This document shows, piece after piece, positions 24,285 to 33,230 of a DNA stretch of 37,131 bases. Each line of letters starts with the position of its first letter. Positions within the stretch are counted from its first letter, which is position 1. Both the position numbers and the translations under genes were made by a program. This DNA is from a virus: IMG/VR virus record IMGVR_UViG_3300049459_000188, positions 1 through 37,131 of that record. One strand, 5' to 3'. Under the pieces are notes generated by a model that saw only the letters and a list, made by a program, of their open reading frames with translations, was not told where the DNA came from and made no database searches.

Positions 24285-25456
24285 GCCAGGTCGATTTTAA
24301 GAAGGTGATCGCCGACGCCGGCATCCCGACCACCGAGGCCGGTTTGAAAGCTGCGTGGGAAAAGGAAGTGGAAGCCCAGGGCGCGAAGGTGGCCAACACC
24401 AGCAGTTATTCGCCGTTCTGGCGGGTGATGACCGCGCTAGTGACCAAACCGGTGTTGTGGTTGTTGGACTTTCTGTGCCTGACGGTGCTGCCGAACTTCT
24501 TTGTCAAAACGGCTGTAGACGCCTGGCTGGACATGCTCGCTTGGGCGGTCAACGTCGAGCGTAAAGGCGCCACCAAAGCCCGCGGTAAATTGCTGTTTAC
24601 CCGAGCCTTGCCGGACGGCGTCATGGAGTTGGAAAAAGGCATTGTGGTGCAGTCGGCCGCCATCAACGGCAACGTGTACAAACTGATTACCACGGCGCCG
24701 GCGACGTTCGTAGCCGGTCAGTTACAGCAGGAAGTCCCCGTGGAGGCAATCGAATCGGGCAGTGGTTTCAACCTCGCCCCGGGTTACTACGCCATTCTGC
24801 CGGTGCCCATCCCCGGCATTGTTCAGGTAGTGAACAAGGACGGTTGGCTGGAATCACCAGGTGCGGATCCGGAGCCGAACGACCAGCTGCGTTTGCGCGT
24901 GCGCAACCAGTTCTCGGCCGTGAATCAGTGGCACACCGACGCGGTGTATCGCGCCATGATCTCGGCCTTTCCGGGCGTGCGTCCAGACGGCGTTTACTTC
25001 GAACACGGCGCACCGCGTGGCCCGGGCAGCGCGAATGCCTTTGTGTTGTTTGATGCAGGTGTGCCGGCGGCGACTTACCTGGAGCAAATCAATTCGCACA
25101 TCCGCGACCAGGGCAACCATGGCCACGGCGATGATCTGCTGGCCATGGTAATGCCCGAAGTACCCGTGAGTGTTGCAATGACGCTTTGGCCGCAACCGAA
25201 TCTGAGCGCCGAGCAGATCGACACGTTGAAAAGTGAGATCGAGCTATTCATCCGGGCCGCGTTTCGGGAAAGCACGCCCCGCGATTATCAGCCGACGCTG
25301 ACTTATCCCCAGTCGCGTTTCAGCTTCAGTCGCCTCGCGGAAGAACTGCATCAGCAGTTTGCCGATATCGCCTCTCTGCGGTTTACACCCGGCGTCGACA
25401 TCACCAGCGGGTTGGACATCCCGCGCCTGACGTCGCTGAAGGTGAACCTGCAATGA
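24281..25456 (+). CDS. J: Baseplate J-like wedge protein
   Basis: 391 residues. Shows the baseplate J pattern: helical N-terminus, the AKTAVDAWLDMLA-type core, a beta-rich middle (ARGKLLFTRALPDG) and the conserved run ADPEPNDQLRLRVRNQF and following. It forms the periphery of the baseplate with gpI. GTG start in a GTGA overlap, ATGA overlap with I. Confidence 0.9.
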   Translation: MSQVDFKKVIADAGIPTTEAGLKAAWEKEVEAQGAKVANTSSYSPFWRVMTALVTKPVLWLLDFLCLTVLPNFFVKTAVDAWLDMLAWAVNVERKGATKARGKLLFTRALPDGVMELEKGIVVQSAAINGNVYKLITTAPATFVAGQLQQEVPVEAIESGSGFNLAPGYYAILPVPIPGIVQVVNKDGWLESPGADPEPNDQLRLRVRNQFSAVNQWHTDAVYRAMISAFPGVRPDGVYFEHGAPRGPGSANAFVLFDAGVPAATYLEQINSHIRDQGNHGHGDDLLAMVMPEVPVSVAMTLWPQPNLSAEQIDTLKSEIELFIRAAFRESTPRDYQPTLTYPQSRFSFSRLAEELHQQFADIASLRFTPGVDITSGLDIPRLTSLKVNLQ

Positions 25457-25977
25457 TCAAACTCAAATTGCCGTTCTGGCTGGGCGGCACCGAGCTGTCA
25501 AAGCTGGTGGCCGCTGCACAGGCGTGGTGGGAAACCGTCACCGGCTGGTTGCGTTGGCCCTATTCGCAGATCGATCCAGACACCTGCCACATGAACATCC
25601 TTGAACTGTGGGCCTGGCAACGCGACGTGACGCGCTTCAAGGGCGAACCCGAGTCGCTGTTTCGACTGCGCGTGAAATACGCGTTTATCAACTCGGTCGA
25701 CGCCGGCAGCACCGCCGGGTTGAAACGCATTTTTGAACGCCTGGGTGTGGGTTACGTCGAGATCGAGGAGCGCCAGCCCGACCGCGATTGGGACGTCGTG
25801 CTGCTGAAGTTCAGCAACGCTCAGTTGTCTTTGAACCCTGAACTGTTGCGCGTGCTGATCCAACAGTACGGCCGCACCTGCCGCCGTTATGACTTCGTGA
25901 CCATCACCCCCGTAGGGCTGCAAATCGCCCTGATCGACTTCAACGACGACCAGCAAACGCTGGTCGCCAGCCTGTAG
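25453..25977 (+). CDS. I: Tail protein I-like baseplate protein
   Basis: 174 residues, as P2 gpI (176). Features: WWETVTGWLRWPYSQIDPDT near the N-terminus and the LEIWAWQRDV-like segment (ILELWAWQRDVTRFKGEP) typical of gpI. It connects wedge and tail fibre. Its stop is followed by a good ribosome site (TAGGAG) for the fibre gene. Confidence 0.88.
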   Translation: MIKLKLPFWLGGTELSKLVAAAQAWWETVTGWLRWPYSQIDPDTCHMNILELWAWQRDVTRFKGEPESLFRLRVKYAFINSVDAGSTAGLKRIFERLGVGYVEIEERQPDRDWDVVLLKFSNAQLSLNPELLRVLIQQYGRTCRRYDFVTITPVGLQIALIDFNDDQQTLVASL

Positions 25978-25986
25978 GAGCGCACC

Positions 25987-27684
25987 GTGAGCGCCAGTAT
26001 TACCTTGGCCGGCGAAAGCCAAATCGCCCTTAAACAAAGCCAGCAAAAGCCGCTGATCGTCAGCCGATTCATCTTTGCGAATGTGCCTGGACTTGATCCG
26101 ACCGCGCCGCTCGATCGCGCTGCCGGCAAGCCACCGGCTGCGCAGATTGTTCACGTCTACACCATCCCGGAAAAGAACGCGGGTTTCGTGAATCCGAACC
26201 AGGTGGTGTACAGCGCACAGTTGGGGTCTGACGTTGGTGACTGGGACTTTAACTGGGTCGGCCTTGAGGACGCCGACGGCACCTTGTTCGCCGCGTCGTC
26301 GGTGCCTCTGCAACAGAAGCGCAGGAACATTCCGCCGGAGCAGATCGGCAACAACGTCACCCGCAATTTTCTGGTGGCCTTCGACGGCGCCATGGAACTG
26401 ACCGGCATCAAGATCGATGCCAGTACCTGGCAGCATGACTTCACGGTGCGCCTTGCCGGCATCGATGAGCGCGAGCGTCTGAGCAATCGCAACCTCTACG
26501 GGCGTGCGTTCTTTTTCAGCAACTCGCTGATGTTCGAAAAGACAGACACCGGCTACCAGATCAATGGTGGCACGGCCTACGTCGAAGGCATCCGCGTGGC
26601 AATTGCGAAGTCAGAAGCGGTCCCCGGCGCCATTCCAGTAGGTAAGGTCTGGCTGGACGTTTGTCTTGAGCGCCAGTTGAACGATCGGGTGGCTGTGTGG
26701 AAAGTGGTATTCGGTGAACAGGCCGATTACACCGATGCTGCCGGCGTACGCCATTACTGCGTGCCGATCGCTGATTTCATTTCACCCAGCAATATCGAGG
26801 ATTTGCGGGACGCCGAGCCAGTCGGCGGTGCGTTGATCAAATATCTCGCATCCCGTACCGGCGACTATCCGCTGCTGCGTGCCCGGGCCACGACCAAAGC
26901 AGACGTCGGACTGGGCAATCTGCCCAATGCAATCAGCGACGATCCAGCAACCAACAGCAGCGAGATCGTGGCGTCGACCGCCGCCCTGAACAAGCTACAA
27001 AAACAGGTCGGAGATTCGATGACTGGAATGGTTGCGGCGTTCGCCATGTCCTGGGCGCCGCAAGGGTGGCTGAAGTGCAACGGGGCGGCCGTGTCTCGTA
27101 CCACATACGCGCAGCTCTTTGCCTGGCTTGGAACGCACTATGGCGCTGGCGACGGTTCAACCACGTTCAACTTGCCCGACATGCGCGGCTTGTTCCCTCG
27201 TGGCTGGGACGACGGGCGCGGTCTGGATCCTGGCCGAGCATTCGGCGTCTATCAGGACATGATGATCCACTCGCATGCGCACTCCGCGTCGGCTGCGGCC
27301 GTAGGCGACCACTTGCACGCTGCATGGACAGATGCGCAAGGAAACCATGTCCACGGCGCCTGGACTGATGCCCAGGGCAACCATGACCACGGTTTCCGCG
27401 TAGTCGATACCGGTGCTGGCGTGAACGTCGGCTATCCCGCCGGTGGCAGCGTGTGGACTGAACTTGAAATCGGGGGCGGGAAAAATGCCGACGGTCGCCC
27501 CATGCGCACTGATTACCAAGGAAACCATGCTCACAACGTCGGTATCGGCGCTGCTGGCCAGCACGCGCATAACGTCGGCGTTGGGGGCGGCGGCGCGCAC
27601 ACCCACGGAGTAACTGTAGCCGCTGCCGGTGGTACTGAAACCCGCCCGCGAAACTTGGCCCTTCTCTTCTGCATCAAGTATTGA
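25987..27684 (+). CDS. Tail fibre with collar domain and His-rich tip
   Basis: 565 residues, host-recognition fibre. Residues 1-160 attach to the baseplate (phage tail-collar fibre N-terminal type, beginning SASITLAGESQIALKQSQQK). A tail-collar domain lies at about 348-410 (SWAPQGWLKCNGAAVSRTTY, FNLPDMRGLFPRGWDDG). The C-terminal 150 residues contain repeated HxH and GNHxHG motifs, including a nearly tandem AAWTDAQGNH/GAWTDAQGNH, ending TETRPRNLALLFCIKY. HxH motifs in T4-type fibre tips coordinate iron. GTG start at 25987 with TAGGAG eight to thirteen bases upstream. Confidence 0.9.
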   Translation: MSASITLAGESQIALKQSQQKPLIVSRFIFANVPGLDPTAPLDRAAGKPPAAQIVHVYTIPEKNAGFVNPNQVVYSAQLGSDVGDWDFNWVGLEDADGTLFAASSVPLQQKRRNIPPEQIGNNVTRNFLVAFDGAMELTGIKIDASTWQHDFTVRLAGIDERERLSNRNLYGRAFFFSNSLMFEKTDTGYQINGGTAYVEGIRVAIAKSEAVPGAIPVGKVWLDVCLERQLNDRVAVWKVVFGEQADYTDAAGVRHYCVPIADFISPSNIEDLRDAEPVGGALIKYLASRTGDYPLLRARATTKADVGLGNLPNAISDDPATNSSEIVASTAALNKLQKQVGDSMTGMVAAFAMSWAPQGWLKCNGAAVSRTTYAQLFAWLGTHYGAGDGSTTFNLPDMRGLFPRGWDDGRGLDPGRAFGVYQDMMIHSHAHSASAAAVGDHLHAAWTDAQGNHVHGAWTDAQGNHDHGFRVVDTGAGVNVGYPAGGSVWTELEIGGGKNADGRPMRTDYQGNHAHNVGIGAAGQHAHNVGVGGGGAHTHGVTVAAAGGTETRPRNLALLFCIKY

Positions 27685-27692
27685 GATCGAGC

Positions 27693-28400
27693 ATGACTGA
27701 AAAACTCGTATTCCAGACCGACCACCTCGGTATCTTCATTGGTGCCGTGAAGGCTGAAGAATCGCCGCTGGAGCCAGGCGTTTATTTGATTCCTGGCGGA
27801 TGCGTCGAAGCGGAGCCGCCCGCGATTCCGGAACACAAAGCAGCGTGGTGGAACGGTAAGGCCTGGCAGTTGGTGGATTACTTCGGCGGCGTTGTGGTGT
27901 ACAGCACCGACACCGGCGAGCCGCGAACATTGGAAGGCTTCCAAGGGGTGCCGTCGGGTTTCACCATGAAGAAGCCCGGGCCTAGTCAGGTCTGGAAGAA
28001 TGGCGAATGGCGTGATGACATCGACGCCGTGTTGGCTGCACTTCGGGACAAGAAACTGCAAGCGATCGCCGCCGGCAGCACCGCTTATATCGCCGGTGGC
28101 TTTACCTCCAGCGCATTGGGCGAGCCATACCGGTACAGCAGCGCGATCGATGACCAGGTGAATTTAAACGGCCAGGTCCTGCTGGGCCTGGACGACGTTT
28201 ACCCATGCTATGACGTCGACCAGGTATTGGCTTTCCTACCGCACACCATCGAACAATTGCAGAAAGTCAGCCTTGACCTGGTGCGCTTCCGGCAGGCCGC
28301 ACAGCAGCACGCGGAAACACTGCGCCAAGCTGTGGCGAAGGCTCAGAAAGACAAAAATCTGAAGGCCATGAAAGCCATCACCTGGACGCCGCCGGCATGA
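27693..28400 (+). CDS. Tail fibre-associated protein with DUF4376-like domain
   Basis: 235 residues. The N-terminal part (KAAWWNGKAWQLVDYFGGVV) is like short tail-fibre assembly proteins, and residues about 110-220 look like DUF4376 (DDIDAVLAALRDKKLQAIAA, then YSSAIDDQVNLNG), commonly next to fibre genes. It probably helps fold or attach the fibre. The ATG at 27693 is preferred over the TTG at 27681. ATGA overlap with the next gene. Confidence 0.72.
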   Translation: MTEKLVFQTDHLGIFIGAVKAEESPLEPGVYLIPGGCVEAEPPAIPEHKAAWWNGKAWQLVDYFGGVVVYSTDTGEPRTLEGFQGVPSGFTMKKPGPSQVWKNGEWRDDIDAVLAALRDKKLQAIAAGSTAYIAGGFTSSALGEPYRYSSAIDDQVNLNGQVLLGLDDVYPCYDVDQVLAFLPHTIEQLQKVSLDLVRFRQAAQQHAETLRQAVAKAQKDKNLKAMKAITWTPPA

Positions 28401-29320
28401 CCTGGGCACCGGTGACAATGCGCTGGCCTGAGCAGGCCACGCAGTGGATGGCCGGGCTTTCAGCGGCCAAGGATCTGGCCGGCGGCGAGCTGGCCAGCAC
28501 CGCCCAGCGCCTGGCAGGCCTGAGTGGACTGGCCAACACCAACCCGGGGCCGGTCGGTGATGCAGCAATAGGCCCGATCGCGGCCGGACGCGCAGCGCTG
28601 GCCGAGCAGATGGGGCAGGTTCCGGCGTGCCTGGTCGTGACACCATTTCAAAGCGGTGTTGGCCAGGGCGCGGGCTATCAGCGCTTTCTGTCCGCGCCCA
28701 ACGCGCTGGAACATCTCGCCAAGAAACTGGAAGACGTCAGCGACAGCGGGCGTCCGACTGGGCCGCAATACGCGCTGTCGATCCTGTTCCTGGGCACGCG
28801 CCTGGAACAGCTGGCCAGCAGCCTGGCGCGATTCAATGCACTGCTGTCCATCCCTGACCTGGTGCGCACCGAGCGCCGGGCGCAACACCTGCTGAGACTG
28901 GAGAGCGAAAAGTGGGAGATCCCCGGCGCTGGGCCGCTGCCACGCTGGCAAGGTTTGCCGCTGGAACGTTGCACCGTGGTCAAAGCCGCCAAACAGTCGA
29001 TGGCGGGTCAAATAGCCGTGCTGGAAGGCTACGCCGCCGACAGCTCGCCGTTGGCCGATCTTGCAGCGCTGGCAGCGCGCAAGAGCGCCCAGCAGCAGGG
29101 GCGAGATAAACAATTGGCTGACCTGAAAGACCTGCTGGCCGGGGGCAATCCTGACGTCAGCATGCGCGCGCGGATGATTGGACCAGGCACTGCCGGCGAA
29201 TTACGCCGCGAGTTGTTGGCCGGCGATGCGCCAGGCCACGAATGGATTCAATGCGCCGGGGTTTTGTTGGTCGGCAGCAAAGAGGGACTGAGCTTTGTGC
29301 GGGAACTGGTGGGCCTATGA
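28397..29320 (+). CDS. Hypothetical tail/baseplate protein
   Basis: 307 residues, largely helical, Ala/Leu/Gly-rich, no recognised family. It has no signal peptide or membrane span. It lies between fibre-associated and baseplate genes with ATGA overlaps on both sides, the position held by uncharacterised structural proteins in HP1/K139-like phages. The N-terminal region (WPEQATQWMAGLSAAKDLAG) and hydrophobic middle might wrap the baseplate hub. A virion role is inferred from position only. Confidence 0.6.
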   Translation: MTWAPVTMRWPEQATQWMAGLSAAKDLAGGELASTAQRLAGLSGLANTNPGPVGDAAIGPIAAGRAALAEQMGQVPACLVVTPFQSGVGQGAGYQRFLSAPNALEHLAKKLEDVSDSGRPTGPQYALSILFLGTRLEQLASSLARFNALLSIPDLVRTERRAQHLLRLESEKWEIPGAGPLPRWQGLPLERCTVVKAAKQSMAGQIAVLEGYAADSSPLADLAALAARKSAQQQGRDKQLADLKDLLAGGNPDVSMRARMIGPGTAGELRRELLAGDAPGHEWIQCAGVLLVGSKEGLSFVRELVGL

Positions 29321-29871
29321 CGCTGCTACTCGACGGGCAAAAAGTCCAGGGCAAGAACCTCAAGGTCACGGCCAACCTGCGAATCGAAAGCGGCGATATG
29401 TCCGGCCAGACCAGCAACACCGACAAGGCTCACAAAGGCTTCAAGCCTAAGACGCTGGCAGTCTCACTGATGATTCCCTTTGTGGATAAAACTCAGCTGA
29501 CGGATCTGTTGCGCATGGCTGAAGCCACCGCCGGCGGTGGTCAGTTGCATCTGTATCGGATCGTGAACGACACGGCCGAAACCTTCGGCGTGCGTCAGGT
29601 GGAGTTCTCCGACGGAGTCAGTGCGCGGGAAGCCGACACCCTGAAAGCCTGGCTTGTGCAATTCACCCTGAGCGAGCGCGAATCGAACCCGGAGAAAGTC
29701 GAAGGCCGGCGCGCCGGCAACAAGGTAGACGCTCAAGGCGCCCCGGGAAGCCCGGTCGGTGACGGCGGTGCCGGCAACGGAGAAGGAACCAGCGACAACC
29801 CCGCGCTGAGCGGCTTCGAAAAGGTGCTGGGACGTGTGGATAAGTGGCTGGGCGGGAGTGAGCAGACGTGA
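29317..29871 (+). CDS. Baseplate complex protein (putative)
   Basis: 184 residues. The N-terminal domain (MTLLLDGQKVQGKNLKVTAN, followed by SNTDKAHKGFKPKTLAVSLM) is typical of proteins that sit under the hub in HP1/K139-type baseplates and resembles LysM-free hub adaptors. The C-terminal 60 residues are Gly/Asn-rich and probably flexible. The ATG at 29317 is in an ATGA overlap with the preceding stop; earlier frame residues are shadow. Confidence 0.6.
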   Translation: MTLLLDGQKVQGKNLKVTANLRIESGDMSGQTSNTDKAHKGFKPKTLAVSLMIPFVDKTQLTDLLRMAEATAGGGQLHLYRIVNDTAETFGVRQVEFSDGVSAREADTLKAWLVQFTLSERESNPEKVEGRRAGNKVDAQGAPGSPVGDGGAGNGEGTSDNPALSGFEKVLGRVDKWLGGSEQT

Positions 29872-30572
29872 AACTGCACAAGATACTTTCCATCAACGGC
29901 GCCCCGATTGCTCTCATCAAGGAGGACGTCCGGCTGGACGCTACCAGCCCCGGCCGGGCGAACTTCACAGTTCAATCCCCTGTGCCGCTGAAAGGTCTGG
30001 TGACGCTGGACATCGGCTACAACGAAGGCACGTTGCAACGCCACTTCATCGGCTACGTCGAGCGCTGCACCGCCGCCAATGCGGTCGAGCAGGTGCTGTT
30101 CTGCCGGGAACTGGCGGCAGTGCTGGCCAACCCGTTGCCGTTGAACCTGCGTCATGTGGATCTGCGCGCCGTGTTGGCCAAGGTCAGCGAACAAACCGGG
30201 CTGCGCTTCCGCGTTCCGGATCAACCATACGCCAGCGTGAAGACGCCGTACTTCTACAGCCTCGCCGCCGGTTACCAGGCCATGGACAGTCTCGCCCGGG
30301 TATTCAGCATTCCTGACTTCACCTGGCACCAGCTGGGCAACGGTGAAGTGTTCGCCGGCAGTTGGGCCGACAGTTTTTTCGGCGCACGTGCGCCGCTGCA
30401 AATCCCCACGGAGCTGTTCGACGGCTACCAAGGCAACCAGAGCGCAATGGTAGCGGCCCTTCCCGGCGTGCGACCAGGTGCAACGATCAACAACGGCGAG
30501 CGCATCACCACGGTGTCGCTGACCAATGACCAGATGGCTATCCGATGGAAGACGCAATCCGCCGCGCTGTAG
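29868..30572 (+). CDS. Baseplate hub protein (short gpD-like)
   Basis: 234 residues. Beta-rich N-terminal part with NFTVQSPVPLKGLVTLDIGY and a later LAKVSEQTGLRFRVPDQPYA pattern, like the gpD/gp27 family of hub proteins though much shorter than P2 gpD (387). It should form the trimeric ring that carries the spike. GTG start in a GTGA overlap, and it overlaps the spike gene by 28 bases. Homology is moderate and rests partly on order. Confidence 0.65.
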   Translation: MKLHKILSINGAPIALIKEDVRLDATSPGRANFTVQSPVPLKGLVTLDIGYNEGTLQRHFIGYVERCTAANAVEQVLFCRELAAVLANPLPLNLRHVDLRAVLAKVSEQTGLRFRVPDQPYASVKTPYFYSLAAGYQAMDSLARVFSIPDFTWHQLGNGEVFAGSWADSFFGARAPLQIPTELFDGYQGNQSAMVAALPGVRPGATINNGERITTVSLTNDQMAIRWKTQSAAL

Positions 30573-31522
30573 AGCGACAATTCCCCGAACTCACCGGCGG
30601 CTATCACCTGCCGCGCTTTGCCCAGGTTACCGCCGTGGCCGACGCGCCGGCGGACGCCGGACTGTGCGACGACTTCCGTCCGCGCTACGCCGTGGACATT
30701 GTCGTACTCGGTCCGGATGACGAGCCAGATCCGGCCATGCCGCCGCTCACTGGCGTTCCTTTACCGCTGCCCACCGGTGGCGAGGAAATGGGTATTTACG
30801 CCTTTCCGGAGGAAGGCGCGCGCGTGGTGGTGTGCTTCGCCTACGGGTTGCCGAACAAGCCCTACATTCAATCGATCTTGCCGCACGGTCTGAGCATGCC
30901 TAAGGTGCCGAAAGGTGATCAGGTGTGGCAGCACAGCCAGGCCGCTCAGCAGCGCGTCGACGCTGACGGCAACTGGCTACGCCAAACCGATGGAAAGATC
31001 CGTGATCAGGCGATCGAGCGCGAAGTGGAAGCCCTGGATAACCGCGAGCAGTTCCAGAGCCATACGCAGACGATCGATGACCACTCTACCGAGACGGTGG
31101 GTGGTGTGAAAAAGATCGAGGCGCTGGGCGCGCTCAAGCTAATGTCGGGTGGATCCGCGAGCCTGGCAGCGCTGGACGATCTGCACCAGGCGACCGGCCG
31201 AGATCTGAATTTGGTTGTGGGGCAGAAGCACAACGCCACGGTAGGGGGAGATATGCGGGAGCGTATTGAAGGGGCGCGTCAGAGTTTGGCAGGTAAAAAT
31301 CAAAAGCTACTAGCGCCCAAAACGTGGATAGGATCAGAAAGTGTCAACGTTTTGCAGGTAGTAATTGAACTCATTGAATTAGTGCAACAACTGAGTAGTC
31401 AGCTAGCCGCACATACTCATGTCCCGGGGCCGGCGCCCAGCCCCGCAAGTGCGATGGAGTTTACCGACGACGCCAGAAAAGCCTTGCAATTATCTGCAAG
31501 ATTAAAAAATATTACACTGTAA
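30545..31522 (+). CDS. Baseplate spike protein (gpV/gp5-like)
   Basis: 325 residues. N-terminal OB-like domain (FAQVTAVADAPADAGLCDDF, then GEEMGIYAFPEEGARVVVCF) and a repetitive C-terminal part with short beta turns (TVGGVKKIEALGALKLMSGG, VGQKHNATVGGDM) suitable for a beta-helical needle, as in P2 gpV and Mu gp45. It would puncture the outer membrane on contraction. It is the last gene of the late run. The DNA becomes visibly more AT-rich in its last 250 bases, next to the accessory region. Confidence 0.8.
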   Translation: MEDAIRRAVERQFPELTGGYHLPRFAQVTAVADAPADAGLCDDFRPRYAVDIVVLGPDDEPDPAMPPLTGVPLPLPTGGEEMGIYAFPEEGARVVVCFAYGLPNKPYIQSILPHGLSMPKVPKGDQVWQHSQAAQQRVDADGNWLRQTDGKIRDQAIEREVEALDNREQFQSHTQTIDDHSTETVGGVKKIEALGALKLMSGGSASLAALDDLHQATGRDLNLVVGQKHNATVGGDMRERIEGARQSLAGKNQKLLAPKTWIGSESVNVLQVVIELIELVQQLSSQLAAHTHVPGPAPSPASAMEFTDDARKALQLSARLKNITL

Positions 31523-31525
31523 TGC

Positions 31526-32560
31526 TTAGTCAGCTTCGTCGAGAAATTTAAATGCGCTGCAATAGTATGTAACATCTGTGAGCTTCTCTACTTCTGCAAC
31601 CTCACTTTTGGGGTATTTCATACGAACATGGGTATGAAAAAATAGTGCTACAGTAAAACTAAATGCAAGACCTACAATGCACAAGAGAAAACCTTTAAAA
31701 GAAAATACATTTGCATAAATTATAGGCAAAGAAAATCCTAGTACAGGTTTCCCAATAGCAGGGATGAAGCTCAAAGGATAAATTATTCCTAAGAAGAAAA
31801 TTATGAGTACTAGTATGAGCGCGAGTCCTATCTGCCTAGGGGACTCTGGGTTATTTCTAATGGAGGTCAAAAAATCAGCTGATAGCCGAGAATGATGCTT
31901 GGCCTCACGATACACTTTGCAAAAATTATCTTTGAAGATAGTCAGCGTGCCGGGGGAAAGCGTCCCGATGTCACCACAAGTTAAGTAGAACATGCGCCCC
32001 GCTTGATTTCCGTATATATCCACTTGATTAAAGTATGAAACGGCATTGGCCATAGCCGCCATATTCAAACTATCGAAGTAAGTTGCAAGTGGGGATATTG
32101 TTTTGGCTCGTTCCTTCTCTGCTTTCTCGTCAGCCTCTCGCTTCTCACGACTTAATATATTCTCTCCGAATATACATTTTGTAATGAAGAGCAGTTCAAA
32201 TACGATTTCACTGCGATCAGATAGCTCTGAGAAATCATTGTTAATAATGAACTCGTTCAAAATGTCTTCGGTGACATCTTCGATTGTTTCGCAACCAGTG
32301 AAGTGTTCGTCTAGGTAGTGATGAAACTTTATGTATTCGGGTCTATTGTAGTGGTCGTTGTACCACGTAATGTCGTAGTCCTTCGCACTGTCTTGGATTT
32401 TTTGAGCTTGAACCAACAAATCGCTAAGCTTGGCTTTTTTTTCATAGAATACTGTCTGGTTGGAAAATATCTTAGTGATAATGAAAGCGCCGAAAATACC
32501 TACAATTGCAGCTGCAGATTGTGAGAGAGTGCTGAAGAACGAATTCCAGTCCGGGTTCAT
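31526..32560 (-). CDS. AT-rich cargo membrane protein of unknown function
   Basis: 344 residues. One N-terminal hydrophobic segment (SQSAAAIVGIFGAFIITKIF, residues about 13-32), a soluble charged middle of about 200 residues with a Glu/Lys-rich coiled-coil-like patch (REKREADEKAEKERAK), and two spans near the end (about 243-275 and 282-310). No enzyme motif seen. G+C is very low: bases 31681-31740 have 15 G+C in 60, against 35 in 60 at 19381-19440 in the sheath gene. Transcribed against the late operon, its stop three bases from the spike stop, with AAGGATAG before the start. Typical of a recently gained 'moron'; superinfection exclusion or abortive defence is possible but unproven. Confidence 0.75.
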   Translation of the reverse strand: MNPDWNSFFSTLSQSAAAIVGIFGAFIITKIFSNQTVFYEKKAKLSDLLVQAQKIQDSAKDYDITWYNDHYNRPEYIKFHHYLDEHFTGCETIEDVTEDILNEFIINNDFSELSDRSEIVFELLFITKCIFGENILSREKREADEKAEKERAKTISPLATYFDSLNMAAMANAVSYFNQVDIYGNQAGRMFYLTCGDIGTLSPGTLTIFKDNFCKVYREAKHHSRLSADFLTSIRNNPESPRQIGLALILVLIIFFLGIIYPLSFIPAIGKPVLGFSLPIIYANVFSFKGFLLCIVGLAFSFTVALFFHTHVRMKYPKSEVAEVEKLTDVTYYCSAFKFLDEAD

Positions 32561-32650
32561 ATCCTATCCTTGAAGTGTGCTTTTTTTTTTCACATTTGAT
32601 CCAATGGTTTTCATTCACACGCATTGCGCTCGGGTTCACCTAGCGATGAT

Positions 32651-32947
32651 TTATTCCTGTCTACACCACCAAGCTTGAGCGTATGCGCAACCATCGATGT
32701 ACTCAATACCGCTCAACACAAAGCCCGTTACCGCCATTCCCGCCAGGGTCGCGTCTAGAAGCGGTGGCAACGGATCTGGATCAAGCGGCATTCCCACCTC
32801 AACGCGGGCCACGTTAGCTGCGCGTCCGAGCTCATGACAGTGAGTAGCGTTCACCATGACGTTGCCCCGGATCGCCGGGTAGCGGCGTCGCTCCTTCGGA
32901 TCCAGCGCTACACCACGTATGCGCATAGGCGTGACCAGTACGTGCAT
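32651..32947 (-). CDS. Hypothetical protein, second gene of LexA-controlled pair
   Basis: 98 residues, unknown family. The N-terminus is basic (MHVLVTPMRIRGVALDPKER) with a beta-like middle and a C-terminal segment containing TLAGMAVTGFVLSGIEYIDG. G+C resembles the phage core rather than the flanking cargo. It starts eight bases after the preceding gene and shares its promoter region with the LexA box. A regulatory or host-take-over role is inferred from context only. Confidence 0.65.
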   Translation of the reverse strand: MHVLVTPMRIRGVALDPKERRRYPAIRGNVMVNATHCHELGRAANVARVEVGMPLDPDPLPPLLDATLAGMAVTGFVLSGIEYIDGCAYAQAWWCRQE

Positions 32948-32955
32948 GGCTTCTC

Positions 32956-33207
32956 CTACTCGTCAGCGTCGAGATCAAGTAACGACTCAACCGCGTAGGC
33001 CAGCGCCGCGTCCGCTAACTCAAGCAAGTCGGCAAGTTCGTCAGCGTCAATCACTTGGCCCTGGTGCAGCGCATTCGCTTGCCTGAGCAACGCTTTGTGA
33101 TGGGCGCCAGGCATTGCGAGCAACGCCTCCTCATTGCGCAACATGACCCGCCATTGTGCAACCCCGGACGAAAGCGGGGTTAAAGCTTCCGCAGATTCTC
33201 TATTCAT
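32956..33207 (-). CDS. Hypothetical acidic helical protein, first gene of LexA-controlled pair
   Basis: 83 residues, mostly helical; the second half is strongly acidic and leucine/alanine-rich (DADELADLLELADAALAYAV). No recognised family. The LexA box at 33231-33250 is 24 bases upstream of the start codon. The ribosome site is weak (AAGG 13-14 bases upstream), so a downstream Met (residue 21) is an alternative start. Small acidic phage proteins often act by mimicking DNA or binding host factors; here that is speculation. Confidence 0.65.
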   Translation of the reverse strand: MNRESAEALTPLSSGVAQWRVMLRNEEALLAMPGAHHKALLRQANALHQGQVIDADELADLLELADAALAYAVESLLDLDADE

Positions 33208-33230
33208 CGGACATGTCTACCTTGCTGAAG

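Noticed and set aside
27305-27395. Short tandem-like DNA similarity as a possible CRISPR or minisatellite
   Set aside because: The similarity is at coding level in the tail fibre (repeated TDAQGNH); there are no spacers or cas genes in the window.
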